Of a stretch of 64,000 bases of DNA, positions 54,013 through 62,966 are shown in pieces. Source of the stretch: Saprospiraceae bacterium (GTDB lineage Bacteria > Bacteroidota > Bacteroidia > Chitinophagales > Saprospiraceae); NCBI GenBank assembly GCA_016720635.1, contig JADKKF010000002.1:124001-188000 (forward strand). The letters run 5' to 3'. The translations under genes were made by a program, and so were the position numbers. The notes beneath the pieces were generated by a model that saw only the letters and a list, made by a program, of their open reading frames with translations, was not told the origin of the DNA and made no database searches. The first letter of the stretch is position 1, and every line of letters starts with the position of its first letter.

Positions 54013-56673
54013 ATGAACTTGAATTTTGATCATATAATCCAACAAAAGCTGAAATCGTTCGAAAGAACGAGTGAGCAGCCAATGGCGGATGCTGGATCTG
54101 AGGCCTTCATTGGCTTTTCGGATACAGAAATGGGTCAAAATCAAATTGATAATACCGCTGGAATGAATTTTGATTTTTTCTCAGATAAGTTGAACAATGC
54201 TTTTGGAGAAAAGTCTTTCGATACAGTTATCAGCAATAATATAAGCAATTTCGATGGCGGAAACATAGGATTAGATTTCAGCAAAGTTGAAAATCACTTG
54301 CAGAATTTTGATTCCAGTTCTAATTTCGATCAAGCGATAGTTGCATCGGTTTCAAACTTCAATTCAGTCGATTTGACAGGAATGAATTTTGATAATTTTA
54401 AATTAGATCTTTCTAAAGCGGAAAATATCAATGAATTTGATGGTAGAGTCAACGAAGCAGTAGCCAATACAAATATTTATACAGATGGTTTAGATTATGA
54501 TTCATTTGAAGACAAGTGGAAATATAGTGAGTTTGATCAGATCTGCAGGCAACGCCTAAATTTCTTTACCCCAGAAATCGTTTCAGGGATAGATTTTGAA
54601 CGCGTATCCAGTTCTTTGGATGACCAAAAAGTTCAAAAATTTGATCATTTAGTTGTAGATGCTTTAAGTGGTTTGTCCATTAATTCTAAGGGTGACTTTG
54701 ATAGTTTTGAGAACAAACTGCAGGATAGCTCTGAAATTAAAATTCAAGCATTTGATTATTTGATTGACCAGAAGGTAGGCGATTTCGTACCAACTATCGA
54801 AGAAAAGAATTTTGATGCCTTTTATGCAAGACTTAATAGTACCATCAAGAACAATTCACAGGCTTTTGATAATGCAGTTAAGTCAAATATAGAGTCTAAA
54901 CTCGACAAGACCATCGGTAGATCTTGGGATGGAATGGAAAAGGTCATCCAACTTGAGAAGTCACGTAGATTTAAAATCTTAGCGGTTAAATTAGTTGAAG
55001 CAGCCGTATTCTTGTTGGCAATTTTTACTTATTTGAATTATCAACCCACAATTGGGAAATGGCAGAAAAAAAGTGTGGCCACCGTACAAAATACTGTGGA
55101 AAAACAAATTGATGTCGATAAACAAAAGTCTATTTCCATAGATAAATATAATAGTAATAAGAATGAAGCTTTAAGTTATTCGTCTAAAAAAGTAGATGAT
55201 TTAGTCGGTATTAAAGAAAATGTTTCTGGTTCAAGTGATATTAAATCAGATATTGACAAGAATTTTTCAGCAAAGGATTTATCTCAACAAGGTCAAAACA
55301 GCTTGCCTGATACCAAATCATCATCTAAAATTGAAGAAAGTGATGCTAAAATAACTGTTGGTACTGATGTAATTGTAACTAATAGAAAATCGGCAATACT
55401 ATCATCAAAAGTTAATGGAAACAACACAAAGTCTCATATCGCCTCAAATAGTATTGTTGAAGAAAAAGGAGTTGCTGGCATAACCAACACAGAAAAAGAA
55501 ACTATTAGGGTAGCCAAATCAAATATGTCCAAAACCGATGCAATAACTGTAGCTTCAGACAAAGCTACAAGCGCAAATAATTTGAAGACCAAAGAATCGG
55601 GTAATGTTTCTGCTGGAAATTCTTATACCAATTCCAATAATAGTTCTGTACCAATGGTTTCAACGAACCAAGATTCTAAAATCAGTCTGGATACAGATGC
55701 GAAGAAAATTTTAGGTAAGAATGCGGATGATTTGGTTAGCAGCGGCAATTCAAAAGATTTGGTGACAAATCAATCGAATTCCTCTAGTACAGAAAATACT
55801 AACAAGGAAATCGATGAATCTACTGCTTCTTCTGCCATAACCCTTCAAAAAGGTACTTCTAGCGCTGCTGCTGCGAGTAAATCTTCAGTACTTACTATGC
55901 TTGACAAAAAAGTTTTATCTGAATTATTTGTTAGCAACAATGCAGAAAGTCAATTGAACAATTTAAAATTGCCAAGTAGAAAGAATATTGTTTCTACTTT
56001 AAACGGAAATAAAAAAATCAGTGGTCAATCTCCAACTGGTCTTGTGTATTACGCTGAAGTATTCGGCGGAGGTAATACCCTGATTATTCCCCCACCTGAT
56101 GCTTCGGTTAATGACGCCAATTTGGTCAAATCTCTTATTGGCCAACAGTTTGGATTTAAGCTTGGAGCTCAAAAAAATAAATTCAATGTTGAATCTGGAA
56201 TTCAATACAGTATCAACAAATTGAACGAAAAGCGAATCAAGTTGAATTTTGAAAGTATAAATATTCCAATTTCAGCTGGATACACAATTAGTGTGAACGA
56301 TAGGATAAAAATAAATGTCATTGCTGGAGTAGGCCTCAACATAATCACTTGGAGTCAGTTTGATAGAAATATGACCATGGACTCCATCGTAAATGTCTTT
56401 TCTACAGCGAATAGTTCTTTCGTCCAAGAGTTAAAGCAACACTCTGTTATTTATAGAGAGAATTATAGCAATGGCATAATGACTTTAGATTCTTTCAAAG
56501 AAAGTTCATATTTGACTTTACACGGAGGTTTGAACTTGCAATATATTTTACCAGACAGAAAAACATTATTAGTCTTATCGGGTAGATACTCAACTGCAAC
56601 AAGAAAATATGCTGAAATTCTACCTAAACTTAATTCCGTGGAAATAAACTTAGGGCTAAGGCGTAATTTCTAA
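54013..56673 (+). CDS. Putative envelope-spanning anti-sigma factor with cytoplasmic repeats and outer-membrane barrel
   Basis: An 886-residue protein beside an ECF sigma gene. Residues 1-about 313 are cytoplasmic-type, with about seven degenerate 30-38 residue repeats of the form FDxxVxxxL...NFDxFxxKL (units start near 68, 104, 141, 173, 209, 246 and 284); the last ends SWDGMEKVIQ, a pattern like the short N-terminal sequences before the membrane helix of other Bacteroidota anti-sigma proteins. A single membrane helix follows at about 323-342. Residues about 345-660 are a Ser/Asn/Lys-rich linker without Cys. Residues about 675-886 look like an outer-membrane beta-barrel, with alternating strands and a final GLRRNF. 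No signal peptide is present, so the N-terminus stays inside. The whole chain would span both membranes. Confidence 0.8.
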   Translation: MNLNFDHIIQQKLKSFERTSEQPMADAGSEAFIGFSDTEMGQNQIDNTAGMNFDFFSDKLNNAFGEKSFDTVISNNISNFDGGNIGLDFSKVENHLQNFDSSSNFDQAIVASVSNFNSVDLTGMNFDNFKLDLSKAENINEFDGRVNEAVANTNIYTDGLDYDSFEDKWKYSEFDQICRQRLNFFTPEIVSGIDFERVSSSLDDQKVQKFDHLVVDALSGLSINSKGDFDSFENKLQDSSEIKIQAFDYLIDQKVGDFVPTIEEKNFDAFYARLNSTIKNNSQAFDNAVKSNIESKLDKTIGRSWDGMEKVIQLEKSRRFKILAVKLVEAAVFLLAIFTYLNYQPTIGKWQKKSVATVQNTVEKQIDVDKQKSISIDKYNSNKNEALSYSSKKVDDLVGIKENVSGSSDIKSDIDKNFSAKDLSQQGQNSLPDTKSSSKIEESDAKITVGTDVIVTNRKSAILSSKVNGNNTKSHIASNSIVEEKGVAGITNTEKETIRVAKSNMSKTDAITVASDKATSANNLKTKESGNVSAGNSYTNSNNSSVPMVSTNQDSKISLDTDAKKILGKNADDLVSSGNSKDLVTNQSNSSSTENTNKEIDESTASSAITLQKGTSSAAAASKSSVLTMLDKKVLSELFVSNNAESQLNNLKLPSRKNIVSTLNGNKKISGQSPTGLVYYAEVFGGGNTLIIPPPDASVNDANLVKSLIGQQFGFKLGAQKNKFNVESGIQYSINKLNEKRIKLNFESINIPISAGYTISVNDRIKINVIAGVGLNIITWSQFDRNMTMDSIVNVFSTANSSFVQELKQHSVIYRENYSNGIMTLDSFKESSYLTLHGGLNLQYILPDRKTLLVLSGRYSTATRKYAEILPKLNSVEINLGLRRNF

Positions 56674-56785
56674 TCAGCCTTCTTCAGAACACTTTTTCTA
56701 CTTTTTACGTCTTATATTTTGATACTTTAAAGTAACTTTGTGTAAAAGTTGGTTGTTTTTTGTTTCCAAAAATTTCAATTATTCA

Positions 56786-57781
56786 ATGACTCAGGCAGAA
56801 TCACAATTATCCCAAAAGGGCTATTTAGATATCCCAGTAGATCCCAGTTTAGATTTATTTGCAGAAATAACTCGTTTAAAAAAGGAAAAAAATGCTGTTC
56901 TTTTAGCTCATTATTACCAAGATAGTGAAATTCAAGACCTAGCTGACTACGTTGGGGATAGTCTAGGCTTAAGTCAGGAAGCAGCAAAGACAAAAGCAGA
57001 TATAATTATTTTCGCTGGTGTTCATTTTATGGCAGAAACAGCCAAAATATTAAGTCCACACAAAAAAGTAATCCTTCCAGACTTAAAAGCAGGTTGCTCG
57101 CTTGCTGATAGTTGTCCAGCCCCTCTATTTCGTAAATTCAAAGAAAAATATCCCGACCACGTAGTGGTATCTTATATTAACTGCAGTGCTGAACTAAAGA
57201 CCTTGACAGACATTTGTTGTACCTCTACAAATGCTGTCCAAATAATCGAAAGCATCCCCAAAGATAAAAAAATAATATTTGCCCCTGATAAGAACTTGGG
57301 TGCATATTTAATAAAGAAAACAGGTAGAGATATGGTCTTGTGGGATGGGGCTTGTATGGTTCATGAAATTTTTTCTAGAGAAAAGATCACTAAACTCAAA
57401 GAAAGACATCCGAAAGCAAAGATCATTGCCCACCCCGAATGTGAATCACATATCCTTGACATTGCTGATTATATTGGCTCAACGAGCGGTCTTTTGAATT
57501 ACACCAGTAAATCAGATGCCACTGAATTTATAGTAGTTACAGAGGCTGGTATTTTGTATCAAATGCAAAAAGCCAATCCCCACAAAACATTTATTGCTGC
57601 GCCTCCATTAAATAATTGCACATGTAATGAATGTCCACACATGAAACGCAATACACTAGAGAAGCTTTACGTTTGTATAAAACATGAATTACCAGAAATT
57701 TTGCTTCCAGATTGGGTCATCAAAGAAGGTAGAGCATCTATAGATCGCATGTTGGAAATTAGTGCCAAAGCTGGTCTTTAA
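56786..57781 (+). CDS. nadA: Quinolinate synthase
   Basis: A 331-residue iron-sulfur enzyme that condenses iminoaspartate with dihydroxyacetone phosphate to quinolinate for NAD synthesis. Motifs: AVLLAHYYQDSEIQDLADYV, PDLKAGCSLADSCP, YINCSAELK and HPECESHI; cluster cysteines are in these and in NNCTCNECPHM. I place the start at the ATG at 56786; an upstream GTG frame at 56738 would add 16 unrelated residues and its GTG overlaps a TAACTTTG promoter-like element (56733-56740). nadB is not in the window. Confidence 0.94.
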   Translation: MTQAESQLSQKGYLDIPVDPSLDLFAEITRLKKEKNAVLLAHYYQDSEIQDLADYVGDSLGLSQEAAKTKADIIIFAGVHFMAETAKILSPHKKVILPDLKAGCSLADSCPAPLFRKFKEKYPDHVVVSYINCSAELKTLTDICCTSTNAVQIIESIPKDKKIIFAPDKNLGAYLIKKTGRDMVLWDGACMVHEIFSREKITKLKERHPKAKIIAHPECESHILDIADYIGSTSGLLNYTSKSDATEFIVVTEAGILYQMQKANPHKTFIAAPPLNNCTCNECPHMKRNTLEKLYVCIKHELPEILLPDWVIKEGRASIDRMLEISAKAGL

Positions 57782-57810
57782 TATTAACTTTTATTATAAT
57801 AAATAAATAC

Positions 57811-57839
57811 TTGTATATTAATATTATACAGTATTTTTG
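57811..57839 (+). promoter_or_regulatory. Promoter of the DUF6089 gene
   Basis: TTG at 57811-57813 and TATTTTTG at 57832-57839 with an 18-base gap fit the Bacteroidota promoter pattern. The start would fall near 57845, which makes the ATG at 57859 the natural translation start. Confidence 0.6.
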
Positions 57840-57858
57840 TGCATTAAATGAATATCCA

Positions 57859-58677
57859 ATGGTTAGAATTCCAGTTTGGAAAGTACTAATTTTACTTTTA
57901 TTTGCAAATATTTCTTTTGCCCAACGTGGTTGGGAGGCTGGTGGAGGTCTTGGCCTTACTTACTATTTTGGAGATTTAAATACGCAATTTAGATTTGACA
58001 AGCCAGGACCACAGGTAAATTTAGCAGCTAGATTCAATTTTAATGAAAGACTTAGTTGGAAATTTGCTGTATCCTATGGCTATATTTATGCTTCAGATTC
58101 TACATCACCGAATGCTTTTGAACGAGCTAGAAATTTGAGTTTTAGATCTCACTTAGGAGAGTTATCTGGGCAATTTGAATTCAATTTCCTGCCTTATAAT
58201 CACTTAAACAGATACGACAATTGGACCCCATATATGTTTTTGGGATTTTCAACATTTTATTTTAATCCGCAAGCAAAATTGGATGACAATTATATTAGTT
58301 TGAGATCATTGGGGACAGAAGGGCAATTCAAAGGAGAAGAATATTACACTATCCAGCCATCATTAGTTTATGGTGCTGGTGTCAAGGCAGACTTTAATGA
58401 ATATTGGAGTATTAATATAGAAATCAGCTTAAGGCGGCTTTTTACAGATTATTTAGACGATGTCAGCAAAGAATACCCAGACAAAGAAGATCTTTTAGGC
58501 CTACGAGGACCAACGGCATTGTTACTATCGAATAGAGCCTTGCCCGAAAATAGTTTAAGATATCGCTTTGGAGAGCCGGGAAGACAACGAGGCAACAGTA
58601 AGGACAACGACTCTTTCAATTTTGTGTCCGTAAGTGCTTTGTATTATTTTGGAAGTGTCAAATGTCCAAAAATGTAA
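57859..58677 (+). CDS. DUF6089-like outer-membrane beta-barrel protein
   Basis: A 272-residue protein with a signal peptide (ending ISFAQ) and an outer-membrane barrel pattern: WEAGGGLGLTYYFGDLN at the start, alternating strands, and a final barrel strand FVSVSALYYFG. The family (DUF6089, related to PorG-like T9SS barrels) is widespread in Bacteroidota; the role is not settled. I start at the ATG at 57859, which begins the signal peptide MVRIPVWKVL. The upstream TTG at 57811 belongs to the promoter. Confidence 0.8.
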   Translation: MVRIPVWKVLILLLFANISFAQRGWEAGGGLGLTYYFGDLNTQFRFDKPGPQVNLAARFNFNERLSWKFAVSYGYIYASDSTSPNAFERARNLSFRSHLGELSGQFEFNFLPYNHLNRYDNWTPYMFLGFSTFYFNPQAKLDDNYISLRSLGTEGQFKGEEYYTIQPSLVYGAGVKADFNEYWSINIEISLRRLFTDYLDDVSKEYPDKEDLLGLRGPTALLLSNRALPENSLRYRFGEPGRQRGNSKDNDSFNFVSVSALYYFGSVKCPKM

Positions 58678-58692
58678 ATACCTCGATAAAGG

Positions 58693-60249
58693 CTACTGAC
58701 CGAGCCTAATCTCGTCATCATTTGAGTTAAAAAACTTATACTCAAAAATATGAAAGTCTAAATTAGGTAAAACGGTGATCCACTTCCAATATTTCATAAA
58801 CCACTTGTATTGCCGAGTGATAATGCCTTGCTTTATATAAGATTCCACAAAAGGATGAACCCTTAGTATCAAACTTGTTTTCTCTCCAGAATTCATAATA
58901 AAATCTAAATCGGATTCGATTTTATCAATGATCAATATTGAAGCCGTCACCTTACCTGTACCGTCGCAAACTGGACACACTTCTGCAGTCTGAATGTTAA
59001 TTTCTGGCTTAGCGCGCTCTCTTGTTATTTGCATTAGGCCAAACTTACTCAATGGCAAAATCGTGTGTTGTGCGCGATCCTTTGCCATGAATTCCACCAT
59101 TTTCTTCTCAAGAAGCCGCTTATGCTCATTGTTTTTCATGTCGATGAAATCACAAACAATCAATCCCCCAATATCCCTCAGTCGTAATTGTCTGGCTATC
59201 TCTTCGCCTGCTTCAAGATTAATTCGGAGAATGGCATCCTCGTGTACGTGGTTGGAATACTTCGGTCCACTATTTACATCAATGACATGCATAGCTTCGG
59301 TATGTTCTATTACGATATAAGCACCACTTGACATCGTGGAGGTTTTTCCAAACGATGATTTAATTTGCTTGGTAATAGAATATTGATCAAAAATAGGTTT
59401 AGGTCCCTTATGTAACTGAAGAATTCTAGCTTTTTCTGGAGCTATATTTTGCAAGTAGCTTTTTATTTTATCAAAAACCAATTTGTCATCAACGACTACC
59501 TTATTGAAGTCATCATTCAACAAATCCCTAAGCAAAGAGTTTGTCTTGTCAATTTCACTCAAGACCCGCCTTGGATTCTCCCCAGTTTTTATATTTTGAT
59601 ATATAGAAATCCATTTCTCTTTCAATTCTCGGATTTCTTCATGCAACTCAGCAACTTTTTTACCTTCTGCCGCAGTTCTCACGATTATTCCAAAATTCTT
59701 TGGTTTTATGCTCTCTACGAGCACATGCAACCGCTTCCGCTCCTCTTCGTTGCCAATCTTCTTTGAGACCGACACAGAGTCTGTAAATGGGGTTAAAACC
59801 AAAAATCTCCCAGCGATAGTAAGTTCACAACTCAATCTTGGGCCCTTCGTAGAAATTGCCTCTTTGATGATCTGAACTAAAACCATGGATCGTTTGGCCA
59901 GAACCAAATCAATCCTTCCAGACTTTTGGATTTCCTCACTTATATTCAACTGATCCAGCATCCCATCACCAAAGCTACCCTGAAGCGCCCCTTTTACAAA
60001 TTTTAGGCTTGAAGGTAGTTTCGGCCCAAGGTCTGTATAGTGCAAAAAAGCATCTTTCGGATGGCCGATTTCAACAAAAGCAGCATTCATCCCAGGCGTT
60101 AATCTCTTTACACGTCCTAGATAAATATCTCCTACTTGAAAATGGTCATTGCCCCGTTGATTGTGTATTTCTACCAATTTGCCGTCTTCGACCAATGCAA
60201 TCTCTAAATCATTACTTGAAGAAGATTGAATTATAAGTTCCTTTTCCAA
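58693..60249 (-). CDS. rng: Ribonuclease E/G family endoribonuclease
   Basis: A 518-residue Rne/Rng enzyme for 16S rRNA 5' maturation and mRNA decay. An S1-like domain (GDIYLGRVKRLTPGMNAAFV) is followed by the catalytic DNase I-like part with HVIDVNSGP and GGLIVCDFIDMKNNEHK (catalytic Asp residues) and the zinc-link CPVCDGTGK, which ties the dimer. Length fits RNase G rather than full RNase E, whose scaffold tail is absent. It is the most downstream gene of the hup-TPR-bS22-rng run; its leader (60250-60404) holds two hairpins. Confidence 0.93.
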   Translation of the reverse strand: MEKELIIQSSSSNDLEIALVEDGKLVEIHNQRGNDHFQVGDIYLGRVKRLTPGMNAAFVEIGHPKDAFLHYTDLGPKLPSSLKFVKGALQGSFGDGMLDQLNISEEIQKSGRIDLVLAKRSMVLVQIIKEAISTKGPRLSCELTIAGRFLVLTPFTDSVSVSKKIGNEEERKRLHVLVESIKPKNFGIIVRTAAEGKKVAELHEEIRELKEKWISIYQNIKTGENPRRVLSEIDKTNSLLRDLLNDDFNKVVVDDKLVFDKIKSYLQNIAPEKARILQLHKGPKPIFDQYSITKQIKSSFGKTSTMSSGAYIVIEHTEAMHVIDVNSGPKYSNHVHEDAILRINLEAGEEIARQLRLRDIGGLIVCDFIDMKNNEHKRLLEKKMVEFMAKDRAQHTILPLSKFGLMQITRERAKPEINIQTAEVCPVCDGTGKVTASILIIDKIESDLDFIMNSGEKTSLILRVHPFVESYIKQGIITRQYKWFMKYWKWITVLPNLDFHIFEYKFFNSNDDEIRLGQ

Positions 60250-60291
60250 AATTTCAATTTATTTTGATTTATACCCAACTCCATACTACAT

Positions 60292-60385
60292 AGGCTCACC
60301 TGTTTATTAACAACTGAGCCTCGTAATGGCCGTCTCATCGAAAATGAAATTGGATTATTCAATTGTTCTAGTTAATCCGATGAGA
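60292..60385 (-). promoter_or_regulatory. Two stem-loops in the leader between the bS22-like gene and rng
   Basis: AGGCTCA (60292-60298) pairs exactly with TGAGCCT (60315-60321), with a nested GTT/AAC pair in the loop. TCTCATCG (60333-60340) pairs exactly with CGATGAGA (60378-60385), and an alternative inner pairing (about 60349-60357 with 60373-60381) competes with it. They lie upstream of rng on the minus strand and may act on rng expression or end the upstream transcript. Confidence 0.45.
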
Positions 60386-60404
60386 TAAACTTACTTATTT
60401 GAAC

Positions 60405-60497
60405 TTATTTCTTCTTCTTATGTCTGTTTTTGCGAAGTCTCTTTTTTCTTTTGTGTGTTGCGATTTTATGTCGCTTTCTTTTTTTACCACAAGGCAT
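60405..60497 (-). CDS. bS22-like small ribosomal protein (AURKAIP1/COX24 domain)
   Basis: A 30-residue, extremely basic peptide (it begins MPCGKKRKRHKIATHKRKKR and ends in a run of Lys). This matches the short COX24/AURKAIP1-domain proteins of Bacteroidota, homologous to mitochondrial mS38 and thought to sit in the small ribosomal subunit. It has no Asp or Glu. It lies 29 bp after the TPR gene on the same strand. Confidence 0.85.
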   Translation of the reverse strand: MPCGKKRKRHKIATHKRKKRLRKNRHKKKK

Positions 60498-60526
60498 AAT
60501 ATGTATTTTTTAATTATTTAATAAAA

Positions 60527-61288
60527 TTATTTACAGTTCTTTAAATGTTTTTTTTGACCTTCAACATCGCCCATCAATTTGTAACAATCCACTAGCAAGC
60601 AGTCAACTTCGTGATTATCTGGCTCTATTTGTTGCCATTCCTTCAATCTTCCGATGGCTTTGTCTATTTGATTCGTTTTTATAGCCAATCGAACTAGCTG
60701 CCTTAATACATCTGTGTTCTTTGGATATGCTTTATTCAACTCTCTAAGCGCCAATATACCTTTCATTGGTTCATCTGCCAAAGGAAACTGTGTATATACA
60801 ATAGCTTTTTGAATCTTTATGTTTATATCTTCACTATCCAAAGATGCTGCTTTATCAAGACAAAAAATAGCTTTATCTCTCTGCTTGGAAATATCTCCTG
60901 CTATCTCTGCGTTTTCAACTTCTCCTAAATATGACGATCCAGCAATAAACCAAGCATTTTTAGAGTTTTCAACTTCAGCTACCTTCTCTGCAAAATATCC
61001 AGCTACCAAATACTTTTTATTCTTATAAAAATAACCCGATAAATCCTTCCAATAATCAACTTTTTGGCCACTTTCGGTGGATTTATTAACCAAAACATTC
61101 AAGGAATCTAGGTAATCTTTATCTTTTTTATCTAAAGATGGGATAATTTCCTCTATATTAAATTTTTGGGGTTGTTCAACCTTTCCAACATTTGGAGCTT
61201 TTTGAGGAAGCCTAAATTGAGCTAAAACGATCAATAAACAGAATATTCCTACCGTCCCTCCAACTATCCATTTTTGTTTAACATTCAT
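60527..61288 (-). CDS. TPR-repeat membrane-anchored protein
   Basis: A 253-residue protein with one N-terminal membrane helix (about residues 8-24) and a long helical region of TPR-like units, clearest near the C-terminus (AIGRLKEWQQIEPDNHEVDC). TPR units bind partner proteins; none is identified. It lies between hup (16 bp upstream) and the bS22-like gene, an arrangement often seen near rng in Bacteroidota. Confidence 0.8.
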   Translation of the reverse strand: MNVKQKWIVGGTVGIFCLLIVLAQFRLPQKAPNVGKVEQPQKFNIEEIIPSLDKKDKDYLDSLNVLVNKSTESGQKVDYWKDLSGYFYKNKKYLVAGYFAEKVAEVENSKNAWFIAGSSYLGEVENAEIAGDISKQRDKAIFCLDKAASLDSEDINIKIQKAIVYTQFPLADEPMKGILALRELNKAYPKNTDVLRQLVRLAIKTNQIDKAIGRLKEWQQIEPDNHEVDCLLVDCYKLMGDVEGQKKHLKNCK

Positions 61289-61304
61289 AAAATCTCACTA
61301 TTCA

Positions 61305-61616
61305 CTAATCCTCTTCCACGATTTCAGGCGCAGTAGTTACTTTATTTTTCACTTGATCAACAAATACTTTTGCTGGCTTAAAAGAAGGAATAAAGTGTTC
61401 TGGAATTTCTATAGATTCATTTTTCTTTATATGCCTTCCTATTTTCTTTGCTCGTTTTTTTATAACAAAAGAACCAAACCCTCGGATATAAACATTTTCT
61501 CCCAAGGCTAGCGTATTTTTTATTTCATTGAAAAAGTGTTCAATAGCAACCAATACATCTACTTTCGGAACTCCCGTTTTATCCGATATAATTGTTACTA
61601 AATCTGCTTTTCTCAT
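61305..61616 (-). CDS. HU/IHF-family DNA-binding protein
   Basis: A 103-residue histone-like protein of the HU/IHF family. MRKADLVTIISDKTGVPK starts the helical part, RGFGSFVIKKRAKKIGRHI leads into the DNA-gripping arm, and FIPSFKPAKVFVDQVK is the C-terminal helix. I place the start at the ATG giving MRKADL; the frame opens 13 codons earlier at 61655 but that part lacks family character. It is the first gene of the run to rng. Confidence 0.92.
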   Translation of the reverse strand: MRKADLVTIISDKTGVPKVDVLVAIEHFFNEIKNTLALGENVYIRGFGSFVIKKRAKKIGRHIKKNESIEIPEHFIPSFKPAKVFVDQVKNKVTTAPEIVEED

Positions 61617-61895
61617 TATGTATGATTTAATTTTATTTAAAAAATGAATTGTCACTTTTTTGGAGGTACAAAGTTCGCATTTTTCACCATTTAAAAAAAT
61701 TTTAGGCTCAATTAATTGAAAAAAAAATTAATTAATTGATTGAAAATTAAGGAATTGGGTAAAATTGAAGCGAATTTTATGATTAAAAATAACCAAATCT
61801 CCTACTTCGATAATTGCTTAAAATGGTTGGCATTTTATGATATCTTTGCTATTATTTAATTTCAAAATAATTGATTTTAGGCATAATATTTTTAA

Positions 61896-62582
61896 ATGAT
61901 GGTCTTATTTTCCTTTCTAATTTTAATCTTTTGGGATGGTGTTGATCGCAATTTCCTTATTGGAAATTTTGATGCTTCAAAAAATACCGATTTTGTCGTT
62001 ATCCAACCAGAATTCACTACAAAAAGCGAGATTTATATGCACAGTAAGGCCTATGAAGCCTTTAAAACTATGTATAAAGCCGCCAAAAAAGATGGAATAC
62101 AATTGACTATAGTTTCAGCTTTCAGAAGCTTTTCATATCAAAACAACAATATTTGGGAGAAAAAATGGGCCGCACAAGCAAAGTACAATCAACATGATAC
62201 TATTACCTTATACAATTTATTAAAATATAGCGCTTTCCCAGGCACAAGCAGACATCATTGGGGAACGGATATTGACCTTAATTCTGTTTCCGACCAATAT
62301 TTTGATACTCCTAACGGCAAAAAAGTTTATAATTGGCTCAATAAAAATGCTTCAAAATACGGGTTTTGCCAGCCGTATAATGACAAAAAGGCAACCAATC
62401 GTTCGGGATATGAACCAGAGAAATGGCATTGGTCGTACATCCCGCTTGCTTCTAGATTTCAAAAGGCTCATATTTCATTAATTAATGAAAACGATTTAAA
62501 ATCTGTAAAAGGCCATGAATGGCTAAAACACTTAAATATATTGGAAAAATATGTTTCTACTAAAGGAACTGCTTGTAATTAA
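61896..62582 (+). CDS. M15-family D-alanyl-D-alanine carboxypeptidase (VanY type)
   Basis: A 228-residue peptidoglycan peptidase. The zinc and catalytic motifs are AFRSFSYQNN, SRHHWGTDIDLN (His and Asp ligands) and EKWHWSYIP (catalytic Glu, last zinc His). A hydrophobic N-terminal segment (residues 1-13) probably serves as signal or anchor. It trims the terminal D-alanine of stem peptides. It is convergent with the small membrane protein gene. Confidence 0.87.
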   Translation: MMVLFSFLILIFWDGVDRNFLIGNFDASKNTDFVVIQPEFTTKSEIYMHSKAYEAFKTMYKAAKKDGIQLTIVSAFRSFSYQNNNIWEKKWAAQAKYNQHDTITLYNLLKYSAFPGTSRHHWGTDIDLNSVSDQYFDTPNGKKVYNWLNKNASKYGFCQPYNDKKATNRSGYEPEKWHWSYIPLASRFQKAHISLINENDLKSVKGHEWLKHLNILEKYVSTKGTACN

Positions 62583-62594
62583 CAGAACGACCAT

Positions 62595-62966
62595 TTAAAC
62601 ATTTTCCATAAGTTTTTGGAATTTAGGGAACTCTTCTTGACAAATTATCAAGCGAATTTTATCTCCAAATCTTCCTTTAAATTTTAATTTTAAATGTCCT
62701 GTTTTAAAGATAATCCAATCGCGGACTTGGATTTTTTCAATGCTATCAAGAGGTATATTTACATGAGTAAAATAATCAGTGATATAAAGGCTATCTGTGT
62801 TGTATTCGACCCTTTTAAACTGAAAAATAGTAAAATAAAGAAGAATAAGTCCCAATATATACATTATAGAACCTACAATTTTAATCCCAGTTATACCCAA
62901 AACGGAACCTTGGGCCTCATCTGATATCCAAATTGCAACAAAAAAAGATCCAAAAACACTGCCCAA
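62595..62966 (-). CDS. Small membrane protein, function unknown
   Basis: A 123-residue protein with two predicted membrane helices (about residues 1-14 and 23-46) and a soluble C-terminal part of beta character (NIPLDSIEKIQVRDWIIF), a pattern like PH-like membrane domains. No family can be named with confidence. The start is a TTG; there is no ATG in frame before the upstream stop. Confidence 0.55.
   Translation of the reverse strand: MGSVFGSFFVAIWISDEAQGSVLGITGIKIVGSIMYILGLILLYFTIFQFKRVEYNTDSLYITDYFTHVNIPLDSIEKIQVRDWIIFKTGHLKLKFKGRFGDKIRLIICQEEFPKFQKLMENV

Noticed and set aside
56738..56785. Longer start of nadA (GTG)
   Set aside because: The GTG overlaps a TAACTTTG promoter-like element and the added residues do not resemble NadA N-termini.
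61680..61745. AT-rich inverted repeat with ATTAATTAATTG between hup and the M15 gene
   Set aside because: It is low-complexity AT sequence where such pairings are expected by chance.
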